DNA from: Cyanobacteriota bacterium
GTDB lineage: Bacteria > Cyanobacteriota > Cyanobacteriia > PCC-6307 > Cyanobiaceae
Direction: 5' to 3'
Length of the DNA stretch: 64,000 nucleotides
Assembly (NCBI GenBank): GCA_026389315.1
Contig: JAPLIC010000061.1
Span: 62,001-126,000 of the forward strand
Shown here piece after piece: positions 19,654-29,186 of the stretch; position 1 is the first letter of the stretch, and each line of letters opens with the position of its first letter. The translations under genes were made by a program, and so were the position numbers. The notes under the pieces were generated by a model, which saw only the letters and a program-made list of their open reading frames with translations, searched no databases and was not told where the DNA came from.

Positions 19654-20094
19654 CTACTTCTTGCCGCCGGAGCCGGCCGCTTGCATGGCCTTTTTGACTT
19701 GGGCCACAAGGGGGTCGACTTCCTTCTTCCATTCCGGCGGCAGCGTAGGGCCACAGAACTTGTCAATGCGGAGCACAGTTTCGGCCACGGAGGCATTGAC
19801 GAGCTGCTCGCGCGTCAAAGGGGCTGGAGCCCCTTGAATCTGGCTGCCATGCTTGGTGGTCAGCACGGAGGTCAGCATGCTGAGATTCCCTTCCATCGAA
19901 GCCTTGAAGGGCAACTTGGCCTGGGCCAAGGTGCACATGTTGATCGCCGCCATACTCATGTAGGTGTTGAACTGGTCGACGGTCGCCGGGGTGGCGGCGG
20001 GGGCCTTGGCCGGCTGCTGGGCCAGAACCGCAGCAGGGAAAGACAGGCTGAGACCAAAGATGGCCAGGGCCAGGACGGACCGCTTGGCGAGCAT
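19654..20094 (-). CDS. Small secreted protein of unknown function
   Basis: 146 residues with a clear signal peptide: MLAKRSVLALAIFGLSLSFP then AAVLAQQ, a probable AxA cleavage site. The mature part holds two cysteines (in NMCTLAQAK and KFCGPTLPPEW) that could form a disulfide, plus a Lys-rich end. The ATG at 20094 was chosen because it starts the signal peptide; the frame remains open to 20268 but those residues look non-coding. It lies directly upstream of pepN and is probably co-transcribed. I do not recognise the family. Confidence 0.75.
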   Translation of the reverse strand: MLAKRSVLALAIFGLSLSFPAAVLAQQPAKAPAATPATVDQFNTYMSMAAINMCTLAQAKLPFKASMEGNLSMLTSVLTTKHGSQIQGAPAPLTREQLVNASVAETVLRIDKFCGPTLPPEWKKEVDPLVAQVKKAMQAAGSGGKK

Positions 20095-20185
20095 GGGGAT
20101 CAAGGGATGAACGTACCCATGCTGCTCCATCGCAGGTCCAACGCCCAGTGGCGCCAGTTGACAGCGTGGCCAAGCGTCCCGAAAG

Positions 20186-20818
20186 TCAGTCCGGCAAAGG
20201 AGCCTCAGTCGCTGACCCGACCAGGGGGGGGCCTGCTTCCTCCAGACGAATTTCATGGTGGATTTCACTCACTTCGAGCTGGCCATCACGCCAGCAATAA
20301 ATCGAACGCGAACGGTAACGATCTTGATCGACGAGGCGAATATGCTCAATCACCTGCAGATCGTGATCTTGCGATTCAAAAATTACCTCATGCTCATCGA
20401 CCTGGCGAATCTGACTATTCACTGGGATGCCGGCAACAACATCCTGGCTGCGGCGCAATTGATGGCCGCATAGATAGGCATCCGCGCAACCCCTGGCATG
20501 ATATTGTGTTTTGATCTTAAAAAAGTCGTAGGATTCTTCAGGCCACCAGCTAAGTCGGTAGGCGGCTTCGCCATGGCTGGACTCACTATATATTTCCACC
20601 CGCACCAACATATCGAGTCGCAGCACCTCGCCATCGGCGAAAAAATAGAGTCGTCGTGAACGCCACAAACCAAGATTGCGTCCAAACCAGCGTTTCAAAT
20701 TGGAATCCAGCTGAATGCGACTACGAACCGGACCCGCAGTGGTGGCAATGGGTGTGGGGGTCTTTGCAGCGATGGAAATGGGAAGCCCATAGAAAGGGGG
20801 CTCTGGCGTCTTGGTCAT
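20186..20818 (-). CDS. Unknown protein, possibly CpcS/CpeS-like lipocalin
   Basis: About 210 residues from ATG 20818. The core LKRWFGRNLGLWRSRRLYFF followed by several β-strand-like segments (MLVRVEIYSES, AYRLSWWPEES, DEHEVIFESQD, RYRSRSIYCWRDG) recalls the lipocalin fold of chromophore lyases of the CpcS/CpeS group, where a 'G.WRS.R' stretch opens the barrel. This resemblance is from memory and weak. The gene is less GC-rich than its neighbours. It lies 91 bp upstream of the secreted-protein/pepN pair and diverges from sasA, sharing a region of about 190 bp. A role in phycobiliprotein maturation is only a guess. Confidence 0.55.
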   Translation of the reverse strand: MTKTPEPPFYGLPISIAAKTPTPIATTAGPVRSRIQLDSNLKRWFGRNLGLWRSRRLYFFADGEVLRLDMLVRVEIYSESSHGEAAYRLSWWPEESYDFFKIKTQYHARGCADAYLCGHQLRRSQDVVAGIPVNSQIRQVDEHEVIFESQDHDLQVIEHIRLVDQDRYRSRSIYCWRDGQLEVSEIHHEIRLEEAGPPLVGSATEAPLPD

Positions 20819-21011
20819 GGCGTCCAATGTTGAGGCCCTTGCTTCGCTTCCCTCATAGCCAATCCAAAGCACGTTTGCTCGTTTTCACCTAAAAGTCATA
20901 GGGTGTGATGATCTCCAGCCAAATCCCTGAGAGTGCTGCAGGCCTTCGAAGCCTCCCGCTCTTGATCAGCTGCCCGTCTCACCCTTGGCGGCCCCCCTCT
21001 GCCCTGACTCC

Positions 21012-22196
21012 ATGACGGGAACGACTCTCACAGACATCAAGGCGGACCCAGCCCACTCCCAGTCCCTGAAGTTGTTGCTGGTCGCTGGCAAGCAACACAT
21101 GGCCACCAACGACCTGCGGGCGTTGGTGGCTTTGCTCAACAACGATGACTTCAGCTTTCAGGTCTCTCTTGACATCGTCGATCCGGCCAGCCACCCGGAG
21201 GTGCTCGAGCTGCACCGACTGGTCGCCACCCCGGCGCTTGTCAAACTCGAACCCGCCCCCAAACAGATCTTTGCCGGCAACACCCTCTCGCTCCAGGTGC
21301 GCAGTTGGTTGCCCCGCTGGAAGCAAACCGAAGTGGTCACGGGCCTGGGCCTCAGCCTCGTCCCAGCCGAAATGGATGGCAGCCGCACTTTACGAGAGGT
21401 GCAACTCGAAGACCAACTGCTGGTGCTGCGCCAAGAAAACGAAACCTTGATTGAACGGGTGGGGGTTCAAGAGCGTCTGCTGCGCATGGTGGCCCATGAA
21501 CTACGGACACCCCTGACGGCGGCCAAGCTGGCGATTCAGAGCCATCAGCTCGGGCAAATCGACCAGGTCCGCTTCCATGACGTTCTCAAACGTCGGCTGG
21601 ACGACATCGAAGCCCTTTCCAGCGACCTTCTCGAAGTGGGTACCACCCGCTGGGAAGCCCTGTTCAATCCCCAGCGCCTGGCCCTCGGCCAGGTGGCAGC
21701 CGAAGCCATCCTCGAACTGGAGAAGCTGTGGATCAGTCGCAACCTTGAATTCGTCACCGACATCCAGGCCGATCTCCCCGATGTCTACGCCGATCAACGG
21801 CGCATGCGGCAGGTGCTCCTCAACCTGATTGAAAACGCCCTGAAATTCACCCCCGATGGCGGTCGCGTCGTTTTGACCCTGCTGCACCGCACGAATCAGT
21901 GGGTCCAGATCAGTGTCTGCGACAGCGGCCCGGGGATCCCCCTCAAAGAACAGCAACGCATCTTTCAGGATCGGGTGCGCCTGCCCCAGACCTCCACCAC
22001 CACCTCCGGCTATGGCGTGGGACTATCGGTGTGCCGGCGGATCGCCCAGGTCCACGGAGGCCGCATCTGGGTGGTGTCTGAACCGGGAGAAGGTGCCTGT
22101 TTCCACTGCACCGTTCCTGTTTGGAACGGCCAAACCCTGACGACAGCGGACACTGGCGGTGCTGACCTCAACGAAGAGAACGACGGAGCGCCTTGA
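21012..22196 (+). CDS. sasA: Circadian output histidine kinase SasA
   Basis: 394 residues. The N-terminal about 100 residues form a KaiB-like thioredoxin fold ([26 protein letters not shown]) that binds KaiC. The HisKA domain has the phosphorylated H162 in [15 protein letters not shown], followed by the HATPase domain with N-box [13 protein letters not shown]1 DSGPGIP and G2 [11 protein letters not shown]. SasA reads the KaiABC clock and phosphorylates RpaA. The start is ATG 21012; 27 bp upstream the frame is open but non-conserved. kaiABC and rpaA are not in the window. Confidence 0.95.
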   Translation: MTGTTLTDIKADPAHSQSLKLLLVAGKQHMATNDLRALVALLNNDDFSFQVSLDIVDPASHPEVLELHRLVATPALVKLEPAPKQIFAGNTLSLQVRSWLPRWKQTEVVTGLGLSLVPAEMDGSRTLREVQLEDQLLVLRQENETLIERVGVQERLLRMVAHELRTPLTAAKLAIQSHQLGQIDQVRFHDVLKRRLDDIEALSSDLLEVGTTRWEALFNPQRLALGQVAAEAILELEKLWISRNLEFVTDIQADLPDVYADQRRMRQVLLNLIENALKFTPDGGRVVLTLLHRTNQWVQISVCDSGPGIPLKEQQRIFQDRVRLPQTSTTTSGYGVGLSVCRRIAQVHGGRIWVVSEPGEGACFHCTVPVWNGQTLTTADTGGADLNEENDGAP

Positions 22197-22282
22197 CGAA
22201 CGCCCCCCCCGACCCGTAGTTTCAAAACAACAGCACGGAGCTTATCGTCATCCGAGACCTGGTTCGAGCCTTCCGAGGTTCA

Positions 22283-22320
22283 CGCCAAACTCCCCAAGAG
22301 TCATGGTCAACGGTTTGGCG
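22283..22320 (+). repeat. Inverted repeat between sasA and tRNA-Glu
   Basis: CGCCAAAC (22283-22290) and GTTTGGCG (22313-22320) are perfect 8-bp arms around a 22-base loop. The repeat begins 86 bp after sasA and ends 23 bp before the tRNA. No T-run follows, so a simple terminator is unlikely; a structured leader or processing element of the tRNA transcript is possible. Confidence 0.4.
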
Positions 22321-22343
22321 GACGTTCACTCCACTGTGGCCTC

Positions 22344-22416
22344 GCCCCCATCGTCTAGAGGCCTAGGACACCTCCCTTTCACGGAGGCGACAGGGGTTCG
22401 AATCCCCTTGGGGGTA
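22344..22416 (+). tRNA. trnE: tRNA-Glu (UUC)
   Basis: 73 bases, CCA not encoded. Acceptor arms GCCCCCA (22344-22350) and TGGGGGT (22409-22415) pair, with discriminator A. The anticodon stem CCTCC/GGAGG encloses the loop CTTTCAC with anticodon TTC at 22378-22380. The T arm carries the GGTTCGAATCC sequence. In cyanobacteria charged tRNA-Glu serves both protein synthesis and, through HemA (encoded at 44.9 kb), tetrapyrrole synthesis. Confidence 0.96.
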
Positions 22417-22420
22417 TTAT

Positions 22421-22446
22421 AAAAAGCGAATTGTTTTACCGCTTTT
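22421..22446. terminator. Possible AT-rich terminator after tRNA-Glu
   Basis: AAAAGCG (22422-22428) and CGCTTTT (22440-22446) form a 7-bp inverted repeat with an 11-base loop, 5 bases after the tRNA. The A and T ends make it usable in both directions, between tRNA-Glu and the convergent SRPBCC gene. The stem is weak, so this is tentative. Confidence 0.4.
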
Positions 22447-22476
22447 AGTTAATTTCATGAATTAGTAAAATTATGT

Positions 22477-23049
22477 TTAGGTTTTGTTGGCGCGACGATG
22501 GGCTTCCTGTTGGATTCCCCTAAGATTGTTGGCAAGGTCCTGCTGCAGCCTCTGTTCAATTAAGCCGATCGGCATTCCGGGATTTCCTTGGACTGTCAGG
22601 TCGTACAGCAACCAGGTGCTGGTCGAGTCGGTCCCAATCATCCAAAAGCCCTCAAAACAGCGAAAATCGCCTTCGACCATCCGGAACGCCAATTGACCGG
22701 CCTCCAGGTTTTCCTGCAGCTCCAGCAGCACCCTGGCGGTGAACCGCAGGCCGCAAAAATGCTGGGTGCCCACCTGTTCGACGCGCACCTGGTTGCCTTC
22801 ACGGCAGAGCTGGCGCGAGAGGCTGAGGTTGGGGATGAAGCGATCCAGGTTGTCGTAATCGGTGAGGGCCGACCACAACCAATAAGGCTCGATCTTTAAA
22901 CGCAACTGGGCCGCCAACCGGCGAGTGCCCTGGGGCAATCGCTCCATTTCCTGCTGGATGGTATCCAGGGAACACTGCACGCCCAAAAGTCGTCGCTCAG
23001 GGCAGCGATCGGGCATGGGCGCGGAGAACGGTGCCAGGGTCTGCGTCAA
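22477..23049 (-). CDS. SRPBCC (START-like) family protein
   Basis: 190 residues, with a polyketide cyclase/START-type ligand-binding fold: AQLRLKIEPYWLWSALTDYDNLDRFIPNLS, the standard opening of cyanobacterial 'cyclase/dehydrase' proteins, then strands to WLLYDLTVQGNPGMPIGLIEQRLQQDL. The ligand is unknown; some relatives are linked to lipids or pigments. The ATG at 23049 gives a short non-conserved N-terminus; ATG 23016 is an alternative. It is divergent from petH and may share its upstream region. Confidence 0.82.
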   Translation of the reverse strand: MTQTLAPFSAPMPDRCPERRLLGVQCSLDTIQQEMERLPQGTRRLAAQLRLKIEPYWLWSALTDYDNLDRFIPNLSLSRQLCREGNQVRVEQVGTQHFCGLRFTARVLLELQENLEAGQLAFRMVEGDFRCFEGFWMIGTDSTSTWLLYDLTVQGNPGMPIGLIEQRLQQDLANNLRGIQQEAHRRANKT

Positions 23050-23181
23050 GGAAAAACTGGAGACTCGTGCGGTGCTACGGACATAGGCTTCAGCTGCCCA
23101 GCCTTAAGGCTGCCCAAACCTAGCGGTCCTCCGGGGCCTGGCGAGGATTTCCCGTTGCGCAGCAGGGTCGGCAGCCTTCCC

Positions 23182-23187
23182 TATGAT
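23182..23187 (+). promoter_or_regulatory. Possible petH -10 element
   Basis: TATGAT matches five of six positions of a sigma-70 -10 box and lies 28 bp upstream of the petH ATG, which would give a short leader. A TTGCGC hexamer at 23155-23160 is 21 bp away, longer than the usual spacing, so the -35 assignment is doubtful. Confidence 0.3.
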
Positions 23188-23200
23188 CGCTACGTTTTAG

Positions 23201-24424
<1,224 letters not shown>

Positions 24425-24511
24425 CCCCATCAGAGATCGAACACACCCCGGGCCGGCACGACCAGCCCACCGATCCTGAGCCGTTAAACCTGGAGCAGTG
24501 CAAGGCCGCCG

Positions 24512-26035
24512 ATGACGTCCATCCTCACCAATCCCCTCAGGGTTGGGCTCCGCCAGGAACGGGTGATCACCCCCCAATGCCTGGTGATCTTCGGGGCCAG
24601 CGGCGATCTCACCCACCGCAAGCTGATTCCGGCGTTATTCGAGCTGTTTCGCCAGCGGCGGCTGCCCAGCGAATTTGCCATCCTTGGGTGTGCTCGACGT
24701 CCCTGGAGCGACACCGAATTCCGTCAGCGGATGCAGCAATCGCTCACGGCCGAAATTGGAGAACACCAGCAGGCCTGGGAGCAGTTTTCCCAGGGACTGT
24801 TTTACGAGCCGGTCGATCTCCAGCAGAGCGACCACATGGTTCGCCTGGCCCAGAGGCTGGAGGCCCTTGACCGGTTGCGGGCCACCAGGGGGAACCGCAC
24901 CTTTTATCTTTCTGTTTCGCCAGAGTTTTATGGGAGCGGCTGCAAGGCCCTGGCCTCAGCCGGACTGCTGGCCGATGCTGACCGCAGTCGCATCGTCATC
25001 GAAAAACCCTTCGGCCGTGACTACGGCAGCGCCCTGAACCTGAACCGCATCGTTCAGTCCTGTGCCAAGGAAAGTCAGGTCTTCCGCATCGACCACTATC
25101 TGGGCAAGGAAACGGTTCAGAACATCCTGGTGTTGCGCTTTGCCAACACGATTTTCGAACCAATCTGGAACCGGAATTACATTGCCAATGTGCAGATCAC
25201 CGCTGCCGAAACCGTTGGCGTTGAGGAAAGGGCCGGCTATTACGAATCCTCCGGTGCCCTGCGGGACATGGTGCAAAACCACCTCACCCAGATCCTGGCC
25301 CTGACGGCGATGGAACCGCCAGGTCGCTTCGACCCTGAAGCGATTCGCAATGAGAAGGCCAAGGTGTTGCAAGCTGCCCATCTGGCCGATGAAAATGAAG
25401 CCTGGAAGTGTTGCGTGCGCGGTCAATACGGACCCGGTGGCACCAGCAACCGACCCCTGAGTGGTTACCGTCAGGAACCGGGAGTGAACCCCAACAGCAC
25501 CACGGAAACCTACGTGGCCATGAAGGTGTTCATCAATAACTGGCGTTGGCAGGGGGTTCCCTTTTACCTGCGCACAGGCAAGCGACTGCCCAAGCGGCTC
25601 TCCGAAGTGGTCCTGACCTTCCGCAGGGCCCCGGTCCATCTCTTTGATGCGGCCGGTGGGGCGCCCACCCCAAACCAGCTGATCTTGCGGATTCAGCCCG
25701 ATGAGGGAGCGGAAATCAAATTTGAGGTCAAGGCTCCGGGCTCCGGCATGCGCAGCCGCCCCGTGGACATGGCTTTCAGTTATGACGACTCCTTCGGTGA
25801 ACCGTCGGACGAGGGCTACGTCCGCCTGCTCGCCGACGCCATGCTGGGCGAACCCACCCTGTTCACCCGCAGCGATGAGGTGGAAGCCGCCTGGCGCCTC
25901 TACACCCCCTTGCTCGCCTTGATTGAAGAAGCCCCTTGGCGACTGCCGGTCCATCCCTACGAAGCCCGAACCTGGGGACCGGCCGCCGCCGATTCCCTGT
26001 TGGCCGATGACGGCCTGAGCTGGCGACGGCCCTGA
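24512..26035 (+). CDS. zwf: Glucose-6-phosphate 1-dehydrogenase
   Basis: The first step of the oxidative pentose phosphate pathway, making NADPH in the dark. 507 residues, normal length. It has the N-terminal nucleotide fold FGASGDLTHRKLIPALFEL, IEKPFGRD, and the active-site signature RIDHYLGKE (residues 192-200, catalytic H195 with K199). It lies 87 bp after petH, and opcA, its activator in cyanobacteria, follows after 56 bp. Cyanobacterial Zwf is redox-controlled by thioredoxin and OpcA; cysteines are present but were not mapped to the regulatory pair. Confidence 0.97.
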   Translation: MTSILTNPLRVGLRQERVITPQCLVIFGASGDLTHRKLIPALFELFRQRRLPSEFAILGCARRPWSDTEFRQRMQQSLTAEIGEHQQAWEQFSQGLFYEPVDLQQSDHMVRLAQRLEALDRLRATRGNRTFYLSVSPEFYGSGCKALASAGLLADADRSRIVIEKPFGRDYGSALNLNRIVQSCAKESQVFRIDHYLGKETVQNILVLRFANTIFEPIWNRNYIANVQITAAETVGVEERAGYYESSGALRDMVQNHLTQILALTAMEPPGRFDPEAIRNEKAKVLQAAHLADENEAWKCCVRGQYGPGGTSNRPLSGYRQEPGVNPNSTTETYVAMKVFINNWRWQGVPFYLRTGKRLPKRLSEVVLTFRRAPVHLFDAAGGAPTPNQLILRIQPDEGAEIKFEVKAPGSGMRSRPVDMAFSYDDSFGEPSDEGYVRLLADAMLGEPTLFTRSDEVEAAWRLYTPLLALIEEAPWRLPVHPYEARTWGPAAADSLLADDGLSWRRP

Positions 26036-26091
26036 AACCCCGGGGCCATCGCACCGACTCCCCTGCCAACCGATTCCAACAGCCGCGAGCC

Positions 26092-27390
26092 ATGTCCGCC
26101 CAGCTCACGCTCCAGGCTCCCCTGGAGCTCCCCCCCGCCGATCTCACCGCCTACCTGGAACGACTGTGGAGTGGCGATCTGGCCGGCAGCACCGGTGCCG
26201 CCACCTTCACGCTGGTGGTCTGGGATCCGGCCTGGCTTGAACAGCAACTGATCCGCAGTGGCCGTCTCGATGGACCGATCACCGGCTTGCTGAACGCCGA
26301 ACTGCTTGAGGCGGCGCGCACATCCGTAGCGGCCTTGGATCTGCCACCGAGTACGGCACCGATGGATCCCGCCCTGGCCTGGCGCCTCGGCCAGCTGCCA
26401 GGCGACCACAAAGCCGATGATCTGCGCGGTCGCTTCGTGGCCGGTGCGATCAGTGCCCAGATGCCACGGCGCCTGATCACCGTGGCGCCAACCCTGGCCG
26501 CAGACCATCCCCTGGAAACCATGGTGGCGGCCTACTGCCCCCTGCCCGAAGAGGGGGGAGCGGGGGCCGCCTGCGGCGATGTCGTGGTTCTGCGGGGGGG
26601 CATGGGATCCCTGCACCAGGCCCTTCCCTTGATCGAGCCTCTGGTCGCCCCGGAGCTGCCCTGCTGGGTGTGGTGGAACAGCAGCCTGGACGAACCCACC
26701 GAAATGCTCGAGGCCCTGGCGCCCATCCCGCGCCGCCTCGTGATTGACACCTCCCTTGGCCAACCCCGCCGCTGCCTTGATGTCCTGTTGGGCCGCATCG
26801 AAGCCGGCCAGGCGGTCAATGATCTCAACTGGCTGCGCCTGCGCAGCTGGCGCGAATCGTTGGCCATGGTCTTTGACCCCCCGGCCCGGCGTCCTGCCCT
26901 CAACCATGTGGTTCAGCTCGACATTGATGTCGAGGGTCACCATCTGGTCAAGGGTCTGCTTCTGGCCGCCTGGATGGCCGACCGGCTCGGCTGGCATCTG
27001 CTCAACAGTTCCAGCGTCGCCGACGATGGCAATGGCGCCGGCGTGAGTGCCGAATTCCAGCGCACCGATGGCGTTTCCGTGCGGTTTCGGCTGATGCCCG
27101 TGCCGGTGGGTGTGGCCAAGACCCACCCAGGAGCCATCCTTGGGCTCAGGCTGATCTGCAATCCCGAGGATCAACCGCCCCTCTGCGTCATTCTTTGCTC
27201 CGAGTCGGGGGGCTGCATGCGCCTTGAATCCGGTGGCATGGCCGCCATGGAGCTGGCTGAAGATGTGGTCCCCCTTCCCCTGGAAAGCGAGGAGATGGAA
27301 ATGGCCCGCCTGTTGGCCGGCAGCCACGATTCCACCAGTCCGTTATTGGCCGCAGCGGCACCAATCGCCGCCCGGCTGCTGCCAGGCTGA
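26092..27390 (+). CDS. opcA: Glucose-6-phosphate dehydrogenase assembly protein OpcA
   Basis: 432 residues, matching OpcA over the whole length: the start APLELPPADLTAYLERLW, the central RLITVAPTL and CGDVVVLRGGMGSLHQ and the C-terminal conserved HLLNSSS region. OpcA promotes assembly and activity of Zwf and transmits redox control. It is directly downstream of zwf, as in most cyanobacteria. Confidence 0.93.
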   Translation: MSAQLTLQAPLELPPADLTAYLERLWSGDLAGSTGAATFTLVVWDPAWLEQQLIRSGRLDGPITGLLNAELLEAARTSVAALDLPPSTAPMDPALAWRLGQLPGDHKADDLRGRFVAGAISAQMPRRLITVAPTLAADHPLETMVAAYCPLPEEGGAGAACGDVVVLRGGMGSLHQALPLIEPLVAPELPCWVWWNSSLDEPTEMLEALAPIPRRLVIDTSLGQPRRCLDVLLGRIEAGQAVNDLNWLRLRSWRESLAMVFDPPARRPALNHVVQLDIDVEGHHLVKGLLLAAWMADRLGWHLLNSSSVADDGNGAGVSAEFQRTDGVSVRFRLMPVPVGVAKTHPGAILGLRLICNPEDQPPLCVILCSESGGCMRLESGGMAAMELAEDVVPLPLESEEMEMARLLAGSHDSTSPLLAAAAPIAARLLPG

Positions 27391-27415
27391 GCCCCGCGCA
27401 TCGTCCTTCTGAGCC

Positions 27416-28903
27416 TTGAGCTGCCTGATCGGGGCCCCCTGCAGCGGCAGTGGCAAAACCCTTGTAAGCCTCTGCCTCGCCGCCGCCACCCGCGCCCGAG
27501 GCGCCCGACTGCAGCCCTTCAAAGTGGGCCCCGATTACCTGGATCCCCAACTGCTCTCCCAGGTGGCTGGGCTGTCGTGCCGGAATCTTGATCCCCTGCT
27601 CTGTGGCGAGGACTGGGTTCGCCGCAGCTACCGCTGGCATGGCGGCCAGGCCGATCGGGTGCTGGTGGAGGGGGTGATGGGTCTGTTCGATGGCCGTGGT
27701 CCCAGCAGCGAAGGCAGTTCGGCCGCCGTCGCCCAGCTGCTCGATCTGCCCGTGGTCCTGGTGGTGGAAGCCTCCCGTCAGGCTGGATCCCTGGCGGCCC
27801 TTGTGCGGGGCTTCCGCGACCATGGCCCCCCCCGGGTGCGGATGGCAGGGGTGGTGCTCAATCGCGTCAACAGCAAAAGGCATAAGGCCCTTCTGGCTGA
27901 AGCCCTCGCCGACCTGGGCATGCCCCTGTTGGGAGCGTTGCCCCCCGACCCTTGCCTGGATCTGCCCTCACGCCACCTGGGCCTGCTGCCCCCCAGCGAT
28001 CTGCCCGATTTCAACGGGCGACTGGCCCACTGGGCAGCGCTGGCCGAACGGCACCTGGACATGGAACGGTTTTGGGCCCTGATGGAACCGCCCCAACCAG
28101 GCAACGAAGACCCCATCCGCCACAGTCTCGATCAAGTCGCCCCCCGTGAACGCCTTCGCTCTCTGCCCTTGAGCCAACGACCGAAGGTGGCTATCGCCGC
28201 CGACGCGGCATTCCATTTTCGCTATGCCGAAACCGCCGAGTACCTGAGCGCGGTTGGTCTCGATTCAATCCCCTGGAGCCCGCTTGCGGACGAACCCCTG
28301 CCCCGGGCCTGCGCCGCCGTCATGCTGCCCGGCGGTTATCCCGAGCTCCATGGCGCCCAACTGGGTCAGGCGCGTCGCAGCCTCTGCCAGTTAGCGGCCG
28401 CAGTGAGCGCGGGCATGCCCCTGCTCGCCGAATGCGGTGGCTTGATGGTGCTGGGCGAAGCCTTGCAGGATTCGGCCGGGACCTGGCAGCCGATGGCCAA
28501 CATCCTGCCCTTCAGGGCCCAAAGAGGAGAGCTGAGCCTCGGCTATCGGCAAGCCACCGTCAGCAGCAATGGCCTGGTCCTCCGCCGTGGTGAAACCTTG
28601 ACCGGCCACGAATTCCACCGCTGGCAACTGCTTCCCAAAACTGGCGTTACGGAGTCAGAAGCTCCGGTGGCCGGTGAACCGGAATTGTGGCAAGTTGAGG
28701 GTTGGGGATCACCAAGGAGACCCGAGGGTTGGACTTCGCGCAACGTTCACGCAAGCTGGCTTCACATCCACTGGGCTGGATGCCCGGCGATTCCATGGCG
28801 CCTGGCGGCTTTAACCGTGCCCTCCGTACCGAGCAAGAAAACCGCAGGTTTCTCGTTCCCCAGGAACCTCGCTCTCCCGCCGCCCGCGAACGCTGGCGGA
28901 TGA
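27416..28903 (+). CDS. cbiA: Cobyrinate a,c-diamide synthase
   Basis: Amidates cobyrinate at the a and c carboxyls in B12 synthesis. The N-terminal ATP-binding domain has IGAPCSGSGKTLVSL, with DYLDPQLL. The C-terminal class I glutaminase-like domain has MLPGGYPELHG and nucleophile Cys in LAECGGLMVLG. The usual end of the family is near HASWLHIHWAG; here about 40 residues follow, of which the last 25-30 do not look conserved. The TTG start at 27416 directly precedes the P-loop. The 3' end overlaps the acylphosphatase gene out of frame. The product B12 is needed by NrdJ in this window. Confidence 0.9.
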   Translation: MSCLIGAPCSGSGKTLVSLCLAAATRARGARLQPFKVGPDYLDPQLLSQVAGLSCRNLDPLLCGEDWVRRSYRWHGGQADRVLVEGVMGLFDGRGPSSEGSSAAVAQLLDLPVVLVVEASRQAGSLAALVRGFRDHGPPRVRMAGVVLNRVNSKRHKALLAEALADLGMPLLGALPPDPCLDLPSRHLGLLPPSDLPDFNGRLAHWAALAERHLDMERFWALMEPPQPGNEDPIRHSLDQVAPRERLRSLPLSQRPKVAIAADAAFHFRYAETAEYLSAVGLDSIPWSPLADEPLPRACAAVMLPGGYPELHGAQLGQARRSLCQLAAAVSAGMPLLAECGGLMVLGEALQDSAGTWQPMANILPFRAQRGELSLGYRQATVSSNGLVLRRGETLTGHEFHRWQLLPKTGVTESEAPVAGEPELWQVEGWGSPRRPEGWTSRNVHASWLHIHWAGCPAIPWRLAALTVPSVPSKKTAGFSFPRNLALPPPANAGG

Positions 28904-29154
28904 CGGTGCGAGGCAACGTGCAAGGCGTGGGCTATCGGGCCAGCTGTCTCCGCCGCGCAACCGACCTTGGCCTCAGTGGCTGGGTGCGGAACATGGTCGA
29001 CGGCACGGTGGAAGTGGAAGCGGAAGGGTCCATCCTGGCTCTCACCGAACTGCGCTTGTGGTGTGAGAAGGGTCCCCGCCATGCCCAGGTGAGCAACGTG
29101 GCCAATACCTTGATCCCGGCCACCGGATCCGATTGGTTTGAGATCCGTCCCTGA
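28795..29154 (+). CDS. acyP: Acylphosphatase
   Basis: Hydrolyses acyl phosphates. The catalytic loop GNVQGVGYRASC holds the phosphate-binding Arg and SGWVRNMVDGTVEVEAEG the catalytic Asn. The start is uncertain. ATG 28900 overlaps the cbiA stop as ATGA but would leave only four residues before the loop, cutting the first β-strand. ATG 28795 keeps the strand ERWRMTVRG but overlaps cbiA by 109 bp out of frame. The longer start is given because the strand seems needed for the fold. With the short start the protein has 84 residues, close to the normal size. Confidence 0.82.
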   Translation: MAPGGFNRALRTEQENRRFLVPQEPRSPAARERWRMTVRGNVQGVGYRASCLRRATDLGLSGWVRNMVDGTVEVEAEGSILALTELRLWCEKGPRHAQVSNVANTLIPATGSDWFEIRP

Positions 29155-29186
29155 ACGGCCACCTAGGCCCATGGGCTTGGCTGGAG

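Noticed and set aside
19249..20514. 421-residue plus-strand ORF opposite pepN and its upstream gene
   Set aside because: Spans two conserved minus-strand genes and resembles no family.
22310..22343. Glutamine riboswitch-like CGTTCA before tRNA-Glu
   Set aside because: The conserved GGAAGTAGG end is absent.
25957..27327. 456-residue minus-strand ORF opposite zwf/opcA
   Set aside because: Covers opcA antisense; composition typical of a shadow frame.
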